Both the position numbers and the translations under genes were made by a program. Source: CAZUAQ01 sp964618455 (GTDB lineage: Bacteria; Planctomycetota; Phycisphaerae; UBA1845; PWPN01). Taken from it: a DNA stretch of 38,687 nucleotides. The notes beneath the pieces were generated by a model. That model saw only the letters and a list, made by a program, of their open reading frames with translations, was not told the DNA's origin and did not search any database. Position 1 is the first letter of the stretch, and the number at the start of each line of letters is the position of its first letter. Location of the stretch: positions 1 through 38,687 of the forward strand of contig CAZUAQ010000049.1 in NCBI GenBank assembly GCA_964618455.1. Direction: 5' to 3'. Below, piece after piece: positions 26,083 through 35,588 of this stretch.

Positions 26083-26107
26083 GCCCGTGCCTGTGCGCAC
26101 GGGCTTT
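26083..26107 (+). terminator. Perfect 8-bp hairpin with TTT tail
   Basis: GCCCGTGC (26083-26090) pairs perfectly with GCACGGGC (26097-26104) across a six-base loop, followed by TTT on the + strand. No + strand gene ends nearby, so it may be a boundary structure or a relic. The - strand gives no U-run. Confidence 0.4.
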
Positions 26108-26187
26108 CGGGTTTAAGAAGTGACGTCGATGGAGGGCACCCCCTTCTATCTCGGGAACTCCGTCGCTCCCTTAAGGAGCTTGGATTT

Positions 26188-26425
26188 CTACTTGCCTTTT
26201 CCCTTGGTTCCGTCCTGGCGCGGGCCGGGATTATCAGGCGGAGCTGATTGGCTTCCAGGGACAGTTCGCCCTGTGGGCGCTTGACCAGGTCGCAGCCTTG
26301 GGTGGAGGTCGGTGCGTTGGGAAGGTTGAGTTTGATGGTGGCCTCGGCGTCTTTGCCGGCGGTTTCGCGGAGGCGGACGATGAGGCCGTGGCCGTCGTCG
26401 GCGGTGAGCTGGTCCCAAAGGCGGG
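26188..26425 (-). pseudogene. C-terminal remnant resembling a GH38-type glycosidase
   Basis: In one - strand frame the residues LWDQLTADDGHGLIVRL, RETAGKDAEATIKLNL and LVKRPQGELSLEANQLRLII recall the beta-rich C-terminus of GH38 alpha-mannosidases. The catalytic domain is missing, and the piece is cut off at 26426 by an insertion sequence. The natural end is unclear; a neighbouring frame ends in GTKGKGK at 26188. The family match is from memory of the motif pattern, so it is tentative. Its upstream part is not on the far side of the insertion sequence. Confidence 0.35.
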
Positions 26426-26443
26426 GGTCCAAATTGTCCTTCC
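26426..26443 (+). repeat. Left inverted repeat of the rve-type IS
   Basis: Reads GGTCCAAATTGTCCTTCC. The right repeat differs from it at only one base. Confidence 0.82.
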
Positions 26444-26462
26444 GTCGCGGCTTTTCACGTAT

Positions 26463-27548
26463 TCAGGCCGCTTTTCGTTCGTAATGGGTAAGGATGCCGC
26501 CGAGCCAGCATTGACATTGAATGGATCCGATGTCGATGTCGGGATTTTGAGGCTCCGGAGACTCGTGAACTCCTGGCGGTCGGTTGCCGAGCCCCTGATG
26601 AGGACGATATGTATTGTAATACGTGGCGTAGGTTTGAACGATGTGATTCAAGTGGCGCAGACTGAAGCAGAAGAAATGGTTGAGGCATTCCCGTTTCAGA
26701 CTGCCGATCCACGACTCGGCGTAGCAGTTGGCGACCGGTGCGAGGTAAGGCGCTTTGATGACACCGCCGTCAGGCCGCTTGAAGAACGCGTCGAAGGCCC
26801 GCGTGAACTTCGCATCCCGGTCGTGGATCAGGAAACGGATGTCGATCCCTTCATCCTCGGCCCACATGGACACGTTTCGCGCCTGCTGTTGAACCCACTC
26901 GGCTGTCGGATTGTAAGTAGCAGGCGAGACAAAGACTTTTCGACTGGCCAGATGAATGAAAGCCAATGTGTACGCGCTTTTGCGACCGAACGGCGTCCAG
27001 ATCGTTTTGCAGAAGAAGTCGCAGGCTACGATGACGTTCATGTGCATCGTGACAAACTTTCGCCACGGCGTTTCGGCACCCTTGGGCGCATGCCGATCGG
27101 GATCGGGCAGGATCCTCTCATCGACCAGCACGCGACGAATCGAGCTTCGGCTGGTCCGGACAGCCAGTTTCTTCAGTTCACCAAGGACGCGTCGAACGCC
27201 CCAGCCGGGATTCTCACGAGCGAGTTTCAGGATCAGAACCCGAAGCGACCGCGGCATGCGGCGGCGACCGACCTTTTTCGGGACGCTCCCGTCTCGCGCC
27301 TCTCGCACCCAGCGACGGTAGGTCTTGATATGGACGATCCTCAAGGTATGCTCGACTCGATGATCCACCTTGGCTCCAAGTTGCAACAATCGTCGTCGCT
27401 CGACCGGGTCGGGAATGATCCGGTTGCCATCCAGCCGCGACCGAAGGATCTCGATTTGGAGTTTCAGAAACCGAACATGATCGTCACGGCGGGCCGACCA
27501 CCGCTCTTTCAACATCATCACCAGCGCCACCAACCACTCTCGCCGCAT
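26463..27548 (-). CDS. Integrase-core (rve) transposase, 361 aa
   Basis: A DDE transposase with an rve catalytic core. An N-terminal helical segment (MRREWLVALVMMLKERW) leads into an arginine-rich HTH-like region, where NPGWGVRRVLGELKKL is typical of IS3/IS481-like integrases. The catalytic residues are the Asp in IVACDFFCKT, the Asp of FLIHDRDAKF and the Glu in CYAESWIGSLKREC, and the C-terminus carries TYYNTYRPHQGLG. The ATG at 27548 follows GGAGGT by about 8 bases, so I prefer it to the longer frame. It is intact, so the element may still be mobile. Confidence 0.88.
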   Translation of the reverse strand: MRREWLVALVMMLKERWSARRDDHVRFLKLQIEILRSRLDGNRIIPDPVERRRLLQLGAKVDHRVEHTLRIVHIKTYRRWVREARDGSVPKKVGRRRMPRSLRVLILKLARENPGWGVRRVLGELKKLAVRTSRSSIRRVLVDERILPDPDRHAPKGAETPWRKFVTMHMNVIVACDFFCKTIWTPFGRKSAYTLAFIHLASRKVFVSPATYNPTAEWVQQQARNVSMWAEDEGIDIRFLIHDRDAKFTRAFDAFFKRPDGGVIKAPYLAPVANCYAESWIGSLKRECLNHFFCFSLRHLNHIVQTYATYYNTYRPHQGLGNRPPGVHESPEPQNPDIDIGSIQCQCWLGGILTHYERKAA

Positions 27549-27592
27549 CGATCGGACCTCCCTCGAACGAGCGTAAGTCCTGTATTTACAAG

Positions 27593-27610
27593 GGAACGAC
27601 AATTTGGACC
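27593..27610 (-). repeat. Right inverted repeat of the rve-type IS
   Basis: The reverse complement reads GGTCCAAATTGTCGTTCC, 17 of 18 identical to the left repeat. Confidence 0.82.
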
Positions 27611-27869
27611 ACCGCTCGGAGGTCGCGAAATCCCGGCTTCACGCCCATCGGCCGATTATCACCGGAAATCGACCCGCGCCCAGATCGCGGATCACCCCGA
27701 AAGAGAACATTCACACCTGAACACGCCCCGGTGCCACGGCGACGGAGAAGGGGTGCCGCCGCGGTGCCACACCGGTGTCATGCGGCCTTGGCACCGGTGC
27801 CATAAAGCCTTTGGCACCGTGTGAAATGCTCAAAAATGCGATGAAAACGCAGATTCGCAGGGATTTGCG
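27611..27869. other. Noncoding stretch with GGTGCCA motifs
   Basis: Between the insertion sequence and the truncated deacetylase. No gene was seen. The right half holds the palindrome cluster listed separately. Confidence 0.5.
27730..27818. repeat. GGTGCCA motif cluster with a 14-bp palindrome
   Basis: GGTGCCA occurs at 27730, 27763 and 27796, and its reverse complement TGGCACC at 27789 and 27812. Two of these fuse into a perfect 14-bp palindrome, TGGCACCGGTGCCA (27789-27802). It could be an operator array, a terminator-like structure or a repeat of mobile origin. It is noncoding. Confidence 0.6.
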
Positions 27870-28280
27870 TTACGTTTCGTGTCCGAAAGGCCCACTCCAC
27901 TGGTAGCCCAGCACGTGACCCGCCTCATGCATCTCGATCAGCCCCTGGCCGAAGATAGCCTGCAGTGTGTCGGAATCACGCGAGTCACCCGGGCCGGCAA
28001 CGTAGAAAACAGCCTGCATCTCCCGCTCCTCGAGGGTGGCGAGGATCGACCGCAACGGAGTGAGCAGTTCTGCTTTGGTCGGCGTGTCGGCGGGATCGTT
28101 GACGTCGGCGCGAAGCGGGCCGTCGTCGAATGTCACCACTACGGTCGTCATCTCGCCGTCGGCTTCATCGCACGGCACGGGCACACCGAATCCACAGCCC
28201 ACGATGCTCCACACACCCACCATGCCGAGCAACAGCCGGAGGTGACGCCGACCGAGAAATGGAGACCCATGCCGATTCAT
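27870..28280 (-). pseudogene. Truncated polysaccharide deacetylase (NodB-like) lipoprotein, 136 aa
   Basis: The N-terminal part of a NodB-fold deacetylase. Residues from the ATG at 28280 give a lipoprotein signal ending in a lipobox (SIVGC). The first catalytic motif is TFDDGP. The frame stops at the second motif, which reads GHVLGYQWSGPFGHE where a GHxxxxH-type zinc site is expected, so a metal-binding His is missing as well as the rest of the domain. It is most likely a decayed gene. Confidence 0.65.
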
Positions 28281-28503
28281 CCGGACGATTGTACCCCCAT
28301 CCCCTGCTTCCTTATAACAATATATGCAGGCTCCCTTCACCGATCCTCGTTTCCTTGTCCTGCCATCCCTTCCGAATTACTCCCAGCCAGCCATCGCCAT
28401 CATTGGCGAGTTTCGGATTTCGGTCTACAATCGACTCATTGTTGGCGCGAATTTTCGCGCACACCGCCGTCAAGTGTGCGCCATCCCCCCTTGAGGTGCT
28501 TGC

Positions 28504-29784
28504 ATGATTGCTGGAGTCGTTTCCGAGTCGTATCCGGGCGAAAGTCGCGTGGCGCTGGTGCCCGCCGTCGCGCCGGGGCTGACCAAGGCTGGACTCGAAC
28601 TCGTCATGGAATCCCAGGCGGGGCTCCCGGCCGGGTACACCGATGCCGAATACGAATCAAAGAAGGTCAGGATCGTCCGCGATCGCAAAGAGGTCCTCCA
28701 GCAGGCGGATCTCCTTCTGCAGGTGCGCACGCTCGGCGCCAACCCTGACCAGGGCAAGGCCGATCTCGAGCACATGAAATCCGGCCAGGTACTCATCGGC
28801 CAGGCCGAGCCGCTCACCGAACTCGACGCCACGAAATCCCTTGCCGATCAAGGCTTCACGCTCTTCGCCCTCGAGCTGATGCCGCGCATCACGCGCGCCC
28901 AGTCCATGGACGTGCTCAGCTCGATGGCCTCGATCGCCGGCTACAAGGCGGTGCTGCTGGCGGCGGAGAAGCTCCCGAAGATGTTCCCGATGATGATGAC
29001 CGCCGCCGGAACCATCAAACCCGCCAAGGTCTTCGTCATCGGCGCCGGTGTGGCGGGGCTTCAGGCCATCGCCACCGCCCGCCGACTCGGCGCCGTCGTC
29101 GAGGCGTACGATGTCCGCCCGGCGGTCAAGGAGCAGGTCGAGTCCCTCGGCGCCAAGTTCGTCGAGCTCAACATCGACGCCGGCACCTCCGAGGACAAGG
29201 GCGGTTACGCCAAGGCGATGGGCGAGGAATTTTACCGGAAGCAGCGCGAACTCATGGGTGACGTCATCTCCGAGATGGATGTTGTCATCACGACTGCCGC
29301 CATCCCCGGCAAGAAAGCCCCGACTCTGCTCACGAAGGAGATGGTCGAACGCATGCCGCCCGGTTCGCTGGTGGTGGATCTCGCGGCGGAGCGCGGCGGA
29401 AACTGCGAAGTGACGCAGGCAGACGAAACCATCGAGCACAACGGCGTCACCATTCTCGGCCCGTGCAATGTTCCCGCCACCGTCGCGTATCACGCCAGCC
29501 AGATGTACGCCAAGAACGTCTCGACCTTCGTCGCCCACCTCGTGAAGGAGGGCAAGATCGAGATCGACACCGAGGACGAAATCACGCGCGACACCCTCGT
29601 CTGCCGCGATGGTGACATCGTCAACAATCGCGTGCGCGAAGCCATGGGCATGGACGCCATCGCATCGCCCCAGGCCGAGACGAAACCTGAATCCTCCACC
29701 GCAGCCGGGGCCTCTGATTCGAAAGAACCCGAGTCTCCGAGCGATGCGGACGCGTCTGAATCGAAAGGGAGTACCTCCTCATGA
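28504..29784 (+). CDS. pntAA: NAD(P) transhydrogenase subunit alpha part 1, 426 aa
   Basis: The NAD(H)-binding domain I of the proton-translocating Re/Si-specific transhydrogenase, which interconverts NADH and NADPH at the membrane. The Rossmann motif is VFVIGAGVAGLQAIATARRLGAVV at about residues 176-199, and the family signatures MPRITRAQSMD and EMDVVITTAAIPGKKAP are present. The tail beyond about residue 385 is Ser/Asp/Glu-rich and unconserved. The ATG follows TTGAGGTG. The stop overlaps the next ATG (ATGA). The three-gene split of this enzyme is common in bacteria with PntAA, PntAB and PntB. Confidence 0.95.
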   Translation: MIAGVVSESYPGESRVALVPAVAPGLTKAGLELVMESQAGLPAGYTDAEYESKKVRIVRDRKEVLQQADLLLQVRTLGANPDQGKADLEHMKSGQVLIGQAEPLTELDATKSLADQGFTLFALELMPRITRAQSMDVLSSMASIAGYKAVLLAAEKLPKMFPMMMTAAGTIKPAKVFVIGAGVAGLQAIATARRLGAVVEAYDVRPAVKEQVESLGAKFVELNIDAGTSEDKGGYAKAMGEEFYRKQRELMGDVISEMDVVITTAAIPGKKAPTLLTKEMVERMPPGSLVVDLAAERGGNCEVTQADETIEHNGVTILGPCNVPATVAYHASQMYAKNVSTFVAHLVKEGKIEIDTEDEITRDTLVCRDGDIVNNRVREAMGMDAIASPQAETKPESSTAAGASDSKEPESPSDADASESKGSTSS

Positions 29785-30095
29785 TGACGATCCTCGCCGA
29801 AGTGCAGGGCGGCGGCGTGCCGTTGACCTTGCTGCTCACGATCTTCGCACTCGCGGTCTTCGTCGGCTTCGAGATCATCACCAAGGTGCCGCCGACGCTG
29901 CACACGCCGCTGATGTCCGGCTCGAACGCCATCTCCGGCATTACCATCGTCGGGGCACTGATGGCCGCCGGCGCGGGCCAGCACTGGTTCGCCACCGTCG
30001 TCGGCTTTCTCGCCCTGATCCTCGCCACGGTCAACGTCGTCGGCGGATTCCTCGTTTCGCATCGCATGCTTTCCATGTTTCGCAGGAAGGACTGA
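29781..30095 (+). CDS. pntAB: NAD(P) transhydrogenase subunit alpha part 2, 104 aa
   Basis: The small membrane part of the alpha subunit (domain II), with three hydrophobic helices (LTLLLTIFALAVFVGFEII, ITIVGALMAAGAG, TVVGFLALILATVNVVGGFLV). SGSNAISGITIVGA and VNVVGGFLVSHRML are conserved segments of this protein. It starts by a 4-base overlap with pntAA, and its stop lies 6 bases before the pntB ATG, so the three are one operon. Confidence 0.93.
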   Translation: MMTILAEVQGGGVPLTLLLTIFALAVFVGFEIITKVPPTLHTPLMSGSNAISGITIVGALMAAGAGQHWFATVVGFLALILATVNVVGGFLVSHRMLSMFRRKD

Positions 30096-30101
30096 CCCGG
30101 C

Positions 30102-31565
<1,464 letters not shown>

Positions 31566-31708
31566 TCCGGATGGGTTGATGTCACCGGCGATCAATCATC
31601 GCAGCGGACATGCTTGTCAGCCCGCTCCGCCGTTTTTATCATGCCGGTGGATCCAGCATTGAACATCGAAGCATGACATCCGTGTCCCTGAAGACCGCGA
31701 GGTTCCCC

Positions 31709-32467
31709 ATGGCCATCCGATTCGCCTGTCCGTCCTGCCAGCAACCCATCGAGATCGATGACCAATGGGCGAACCAGTCCGTCGGCTGCCCCTACTGCAA
31801 GCATGTCGTGACCGCGCCCGGGCAAAGCACGTGGCCGGCGGGCAGCGTCTCTCAAGCGAGCCCCGCACCGCCTCCGGCGTCACCGGCGACACCGCAGCCG
31901 TTCTCGTCCCCCGAACACTCGGACCGGCCCGGCGGATTAACTCCGCCACCTCCGCCGCACGGATACCCGTTCCCACACCCCGAGCCGCGCAAAAAGTCGA
32001 CCGCCGCACTGCTTTCGCTCCTGTTCTTCGGCCTTCAGGCAGTCTGCACCGTCGTCGGGTTCGTGATCATCGTTGGCGGCATGATGTCCACGTTCGAAGA
32101 ACTGGGGGTCATGAACGCTCCGCAAGATGAGTTGGAGCGCGCGCAATTTGAGTACATCGTGGAAAATGGTAGATTCCCGGGCGGGAATTCGACCTCCACC
32201 CTCTTCGGCGTCCTTGGCATCGGATCTGGGCTGGCCGCCATGGTGCTCGCCGTTGCTTCGTTCATCCGAAGAGAGCCGCTCGTCATTCTCTCGGTCTTTA
32301 CGCTGCTCTTCTCCTTTGCGTTGACTTGCTGCGCGTGCTTCCCCGCGATTGCGGCGGTCGAACTGCCCGATCATGTGCTTCAGGAAATCGAGCGGCAGTA
32401 CCTCGACGAGGGGCACTCTCCCTCGCCGGCCGACGCGCCGACTGAAGTAACCGAAGAGCCCCTGTGA
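31709..32467 (+). CDS. Zinc-ribbon membrane protein, 252 aa
   Basis: The N-terminus is a CPSC (about residues 7-10), then a CPYC (about 29-32), forming a zinc ribbon. A Pro-rich linker follows (SPAPPPASPATPQ), then hydrophobic segments at about 100-125, 160-180 and 190-220. Similar zinc-ribbon plus transmembrane proteins are frequent in Planctomycetota; their function is unknown. The ATG at 31709 (MAIRFACPSC) places the ribbon at the N-terminus, so I prefer it to the longer frame from 31610. It converges on the HAD gene after 25 bases. Confidence 0.7.
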   Translation: MAIRFACPSCQQPIEIDDQWANQSVGCPYCKHVVTAPGQSTWPAGSVSQASPAPPPASPATPQPFSSPEHSDRPGGLTPPPPPHGYPFPHPEPRKKSTAALLSLLFFGLQAVCTVVGFVIIVGGMMSTFEELGVMNAPQDELERAQFEYIVENGRFPGGNSTSTLFGVLGIGSGLAAMVLAVASFIRREPLVILSVFTLLFSFALTCCACFPAIAAVELPDHVLQEIERQYLDEGHSPSPADAPTEVTEEPL

Positions 32468-32492
32468 CCGCGAGGGGGCGCGAGAACATCTC

Positions 32493-33482
32493 TCACGTTA
32501 CGACGATGATGCCAAGCGCCTCTTCCATCGTCTCGACATAGGCATGACACAACCCCCGCGTCCCGCTTTCGGGAATGTTGCCTCCGCCCAGCCCGATCGG
32601 CGCCATCCCCGCCAGGCGGATCGAGCACACCCCCGCTCCGCTGTCCTCGATACCCACCACCGCGTGACGCTCTTCGAACGGAATCCCCAGCCCCACGCGC
32701 ATCGCCTCGGCGTACAGCCACGGATGCGGCTTCGGCGACAGCTCGCCCAGCGTGCCCGCCTCGCCTTTGCGAATCGCATGCCCCGCCGTCACGATCGCAT
32801 CGTAGAACTCCGCCGGCTCCCCCAGCCCCAGCGTGCGGAAGGCCGATACGATCTCCGGCCACGCCTTCTCGTGCAGCCCCGACGACACCAGCCCGATCCG
32901 GATCCCGCGATCCTTCAGCGTCAGCAGGAATTCCTTCAGCCCCGGCGTCGGCGTGAACGCGTCCGCACGGCCCTTGCCCGCCAGCACGTCCGCCATCTCG
33001 CGCTTCGTGTGCGCGAAGTAGACGTCGCGCGCTTGCTCGACCGATTGGTCCGGGCAGTACTTGCCGATGCAGTACTGCAGGTGCTCCGAGACGCTGTGGC
33101 CGGAGACGAACGGCAGATCGTCGTCCGTCAGCGTGAATCCCGTGTCCCCCAGCAGGCTGCCGACCGTCTGCTCGATGATCCAGATCCAGAACGACTCGCT
33201 GCGCACGCTCGTCCCGTCAAGATCCATCAGCACCGCCTTCACCGGATGCCGCAACTCGACCGGCGGAACGGGATAGTACGCCGGATACCCCAGCGCCGAC
33301 CGCACGTACGCCAGCGTGTGCTCCGCGAAGGCGATGAACTCAACTTTGCCGTCCCCCGTAGCGGCGATCCCGGTCACGCCGCCCCCACCTACGCGATGCC
33401 GCCCGTCGCCGCATACCGCCAGTGGCGTCAAGCCCAGTTCGTCCACCAATCCCAGATCCGGAAACAACACGACAAAGCTCAC
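32493..33482 (-). CDS. HAD-superfamily phosphatase with N-terminal extension, 329 aa
   Basis: A haloacid dehalogenase-like hydrolase. Motif I is MDLDGTSVRSE (near residue 86), motif II SSG in IGLVSSGLHEK, motif III Lys in LSPKPHPW, and motif IV DSGAG in VGIEDSGAG, all expected of a beta-phosphoglucomutase or phosphatase relative. A first 80-residue extension (containing FVVLFPDLGLVDELG) is not typical of the family and may be a separate domain; the frame starts with GTG. The substrate is unknown. Confidence 0.8.
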   Translation of the reverse strand: MSFVVLFPDLGLVDELGLTPLAVCGDGRHRVGGGGVTGIAATGDGKVEFIAFAEHTLAYVRSALGYPAYYPVPPVELRHPVKAVLMDLDGTSVRSESFWIWIIEQTVGSLLGDTGFTLTDDDLPFVSGHSVSEHLQYCIGKYCPDQSVEQARDVYFAHTKREMADVLAGKGRADAFTPTPGLKEFLLTLKDRGIRIGLVSSGLHEKAWPEIVSAFRTLGLGEPAEFYDAIVTAGHAIRKGEAGTLGELSPKPHPWLYAEAMRVGLGIPFEERHAVVGIEDSGAGVCSIRLAGMAPIGLGGGNIPESGTRGLCHAYVETMEEALGIIVVT

Positions 33483-33621
33483 TTACGACTGAACACTGGC
33501 TCTGAATCCAAGTCAACGGTCGAATTATCACGCCATGAACACCAACGGAGTTCCACAGGAACTCCCCTTTATACCTCACGACCAGTCTACCCGTCCCTCC
33601 GCAATGACTCCACCAACGACA

Positions 33622-33653
33622 CGACCCCGCATCACCTTGGTGACACGGGGTCG
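33622..33653 (-). terminator. Long perfect hairpin downstream of the Gfo/Idh gene
   Basis: CGACCCCG pairs with CGGGGTCG (33622-33629 with 33646-33653), and inside it TCACC pairs with GGTGA over TT. It lies 34 bases after the oxidoreductase stop. There is no U-run on the - strand, so termination is probable but not certain. Confidence 0.55.
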
Positions 33654-33686
33654 CGATGGTTCATGAATGCGTAACGGGTGAACTGC

Positions 33687-34937
33687 TCACGCCCGCCCGG
33701 GCACCGGCACATGCGCCCGAATGTTCTCCATCGTCAGTTCGTACGTCGGCGGTTCCAGCACCTCGTCCGACTTGTAGATCACGTCCCAGAGCACCTGACG
33801 CCCGGTGTATGCCGACTCCCGCGCCATGATCGCGCAGAGCGTCGACTCGCCCACGTTCTGCGCCTCGTTCAACGGGGTATCCCCGCGGATGGCGTCGATC
33901 AGATCTTTGTGCTCCTGCACGTAGGACTGGTTCCCCTCGTGCGGCACGTCGATCTGCTTACCGTCCACCTCGATGTGCCCCGCGCAATTGGAGATGCCCT
34001 TCGCCCCGATCACGCGCTCGCTCACGTTGTTCGCGCAACCGCTGAGCTGGCGGCACATGCTGTGCACGTGAATCTCGCCGGGATACGTGAAGTCGGCGGA
34101 GAAATGATCGAACTGATCGCCCGTCGGCCGGCGCGAACGCCCACCGAACGCCACCACCTTCTCCGGGTGCGCACCCAGCGTCCAGTTGATCACGTCGATG
34201 TTATGCACGTGCTGCTCGACGATGTGATCGCCCGACAGCCACCGCCAGTTCACCCAGTCGCGGTGCATCCAATCCATGTCCGACCAGCCCTCTTCACGCT
34301 GACGCGAGAAAGGCACCGTGCCGTTCCAGTAGCACTGCGCGGCGCGGATGTCGCCGATCGCGCCGTCATGGAGCTTCTTGATCGTTTCGATGTAGATATT
34401 CTGATGCCGGCGCTGCGTGCCCGCCGCCACCTTCAGGTTCTTCTTGTCCGCCAGTTTGCCCGCTTCAATGAATTTCCGGATACCGGGCGGATCCACCGCC
34501 ACGGGCTTCTCCGTGAACACATGCTTGTCCGCGGCGATGGCGGCGGGGAAATGGATCGGGCGATAGTACGGGGGCGTCGCCAGAATCACGTAATCCACGT
34601 CGGTGTCGAGCACCTTCTTGTAGGCGTCCATGCCCATGAAGATCCGGCCCTCGGGAATCTCGAGGCCCTTGGATTCCTTCAGCCGATTACGGAAGCCGTT
34701 CATGCGATCCGGGGCGATGTCCGCCGCCGCCGTGATCTTCACATTCGGATCGGCATCCATGGCGTTGAGCGCCGCGCCGGTGCCGCGTCCGCCGCAGCCG
34801 ATCACGCCGATGGTCAGCGGACGGCTGTCCGGAGCACCCACCACGAAGCGCGGCATCGCCCCCGCCGCCACGGCGGCCATGGCGGACCCTTTCACGAAAT
34901 CGCGACGCGAAACGCCGCCACTCTGGTTTCCTGACAT
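33687..34937 (-). CDS. Tat-exported Gfo/Idh/MocA family oxidoreductase, 416 aa
   Basis: The N-terminus has a Tat signal (SRRDFVKGSAMAAVAAGAM), then a Rossmann motif GVIGCGGRGTG at about residues 43-53. EKPVAVDPPG is the conserved EKP motif, and the rest matches the Gfo/Idh/MocA C-terminal domain. Such exported proteins act on sugars or sugar derivatives with NAD(P); they are abundant in planctomycetes. The ATG at 34937 follows GAGGAGGACG. The substrate is unknown. Confidence 0.88.
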   Translation of the reverse strand: MSGNQSGGVSRRDFVKGSAMAAVAAGAMPRFVVGAPDSRPLTIGVIGCGGRGTGAALNAMDADPNVKITAAADIAPDRMNGFRNRLKESKGLEIPEGRIFMGMDAYKKVLDTDVDYVILATPPYYRPIHFPAAIAADKHVFTEKPVAVDPPGIRKFIEAGKLADKKNLKVAAGTQRRHQNIYIETIKKLHDGAIGDIRAAQCYWNGTVPFSRQREEGWSDMDWMHRDWVNWRWLSGDHIVEQHVHNIDVINWTLGAHPEKVVAFGGRSRRPTGDQFDHFSADFTYPGEIHVHSMCRQLSGCANNVSERVIGAKGISNCAGHIEVDGKQIDVPHEGNQSYVQEHKDLIDAIRGDTPLNEAQNVGESTLCAIMARESAYTGRQVLWDVIYKSDEVLEPPTYELTMENIRAHVPVPGRA

Positions 34938-35138
34938 GATTTCGTCCTCCTCACTGCGCGAGTTTCGGCGCGAATGACTGACGGAATAGAACGTGTATTT
35001 GATTGATCATACCCCCTTTCGGTGAATCCGACGCATACGCGCCGTTCACGCTAAAAGGTGGTGGGAATAGTCATCATCACGCGATGCCGCGATCTGTCAA
35101 CATCGGCGCGTGCCCTCGACGTTCTCCCGGGAAGACGG

Positions 35139-35588
35139 CTACGCGGGCATTTTGCTCGGATCGAAATCCGCCACGTTCTGGGCGAACGACCAGGAATGGC
35201 CGTCGGGGTCGACAAGCGTGCACATCCGATCCCCCCAGAACATGTTCTCCACCGGCATGGCCACCGTGGCTCCGGCCGCTTCAGCCTGCTTGAACAACGC
35301 ATCCACATCCTCACAGTACACGTAGAGGCCGACGGAATGGGAGGAGAGCGCGTTCGGCGTCTTCGCCGGGCTGCCGAAAGCCCCTTGCGGCCCCAGCATG
35401 ATGTACGTGTCCATGAAGGCCATCTCGGCGTGCATGATCGTACCGTCCGGCCCCCTCATGACCGCATCCGGGCGAGGCTGAAATCCGAACGCCTTCTCGT
35501 AGAAGCTCATGATCCGCTCAGGATCGCTGACGGTCAGGTAGGGTATCAGTCGGGGAACGCCCTCCGGCTTTGCGGGTCGCGTGCTCAT
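35139..35588 (-). CDS. VOC family (glyoxalase-fold) protein, 149 aa
   Basis: A PhnB/glyoxalase-like VOC protein with two beta-alpha-beta-beta-beta modules. The phrases LTVSDPERIMSFYEKAFGF and YVYCEDVDALFKQAEAAGA are typical, and it ends WGDRMCTLVDPDGHSWSFA. Metal ligands cannot be assigned with confidence from sequence. The ATG at 35588 follows GGAGAG. It is a single-gene unit. Confidence 0.85.
   Translation of the reverse strand: MSTRPAKPEGVPRLIPYLTVSDPERIMSFYEKAFGFQPRPDAVMRGPDGTIMHAEMAFMDTYIMLGPQGAFGSPAKTPNALSSHSVGLYVYCEDVDALFKQAEAAGATVAMPVENMFWGDRMCTLVDPDGHSWSFAQNVADFDPSKMPA

Larger units (their letters stand above)
26426..27610 (-). mobile_element. Complete insertion sequence with rve-type transposase
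   Basis: About 1,185 bp bounded by inverted repeats that match at 17 of 18 positions and encoding one integrase-core transposase. I see no direct target duplication: the left flank reads GGCGGG and the right flank ACCGC. The flanks do not rejoin into one gene, which suggests that one side was deleted or rearranged after insertion. Confidence 0.82.

Noticed and set aside
32544..34934. Long + strand open frames (376 and 418 residues)
   Set aside because: Antisense to the HAD and Gfo/Idh/MocA genes. Their composition (Arg/His/Pro-rich) is that of shadow frames.
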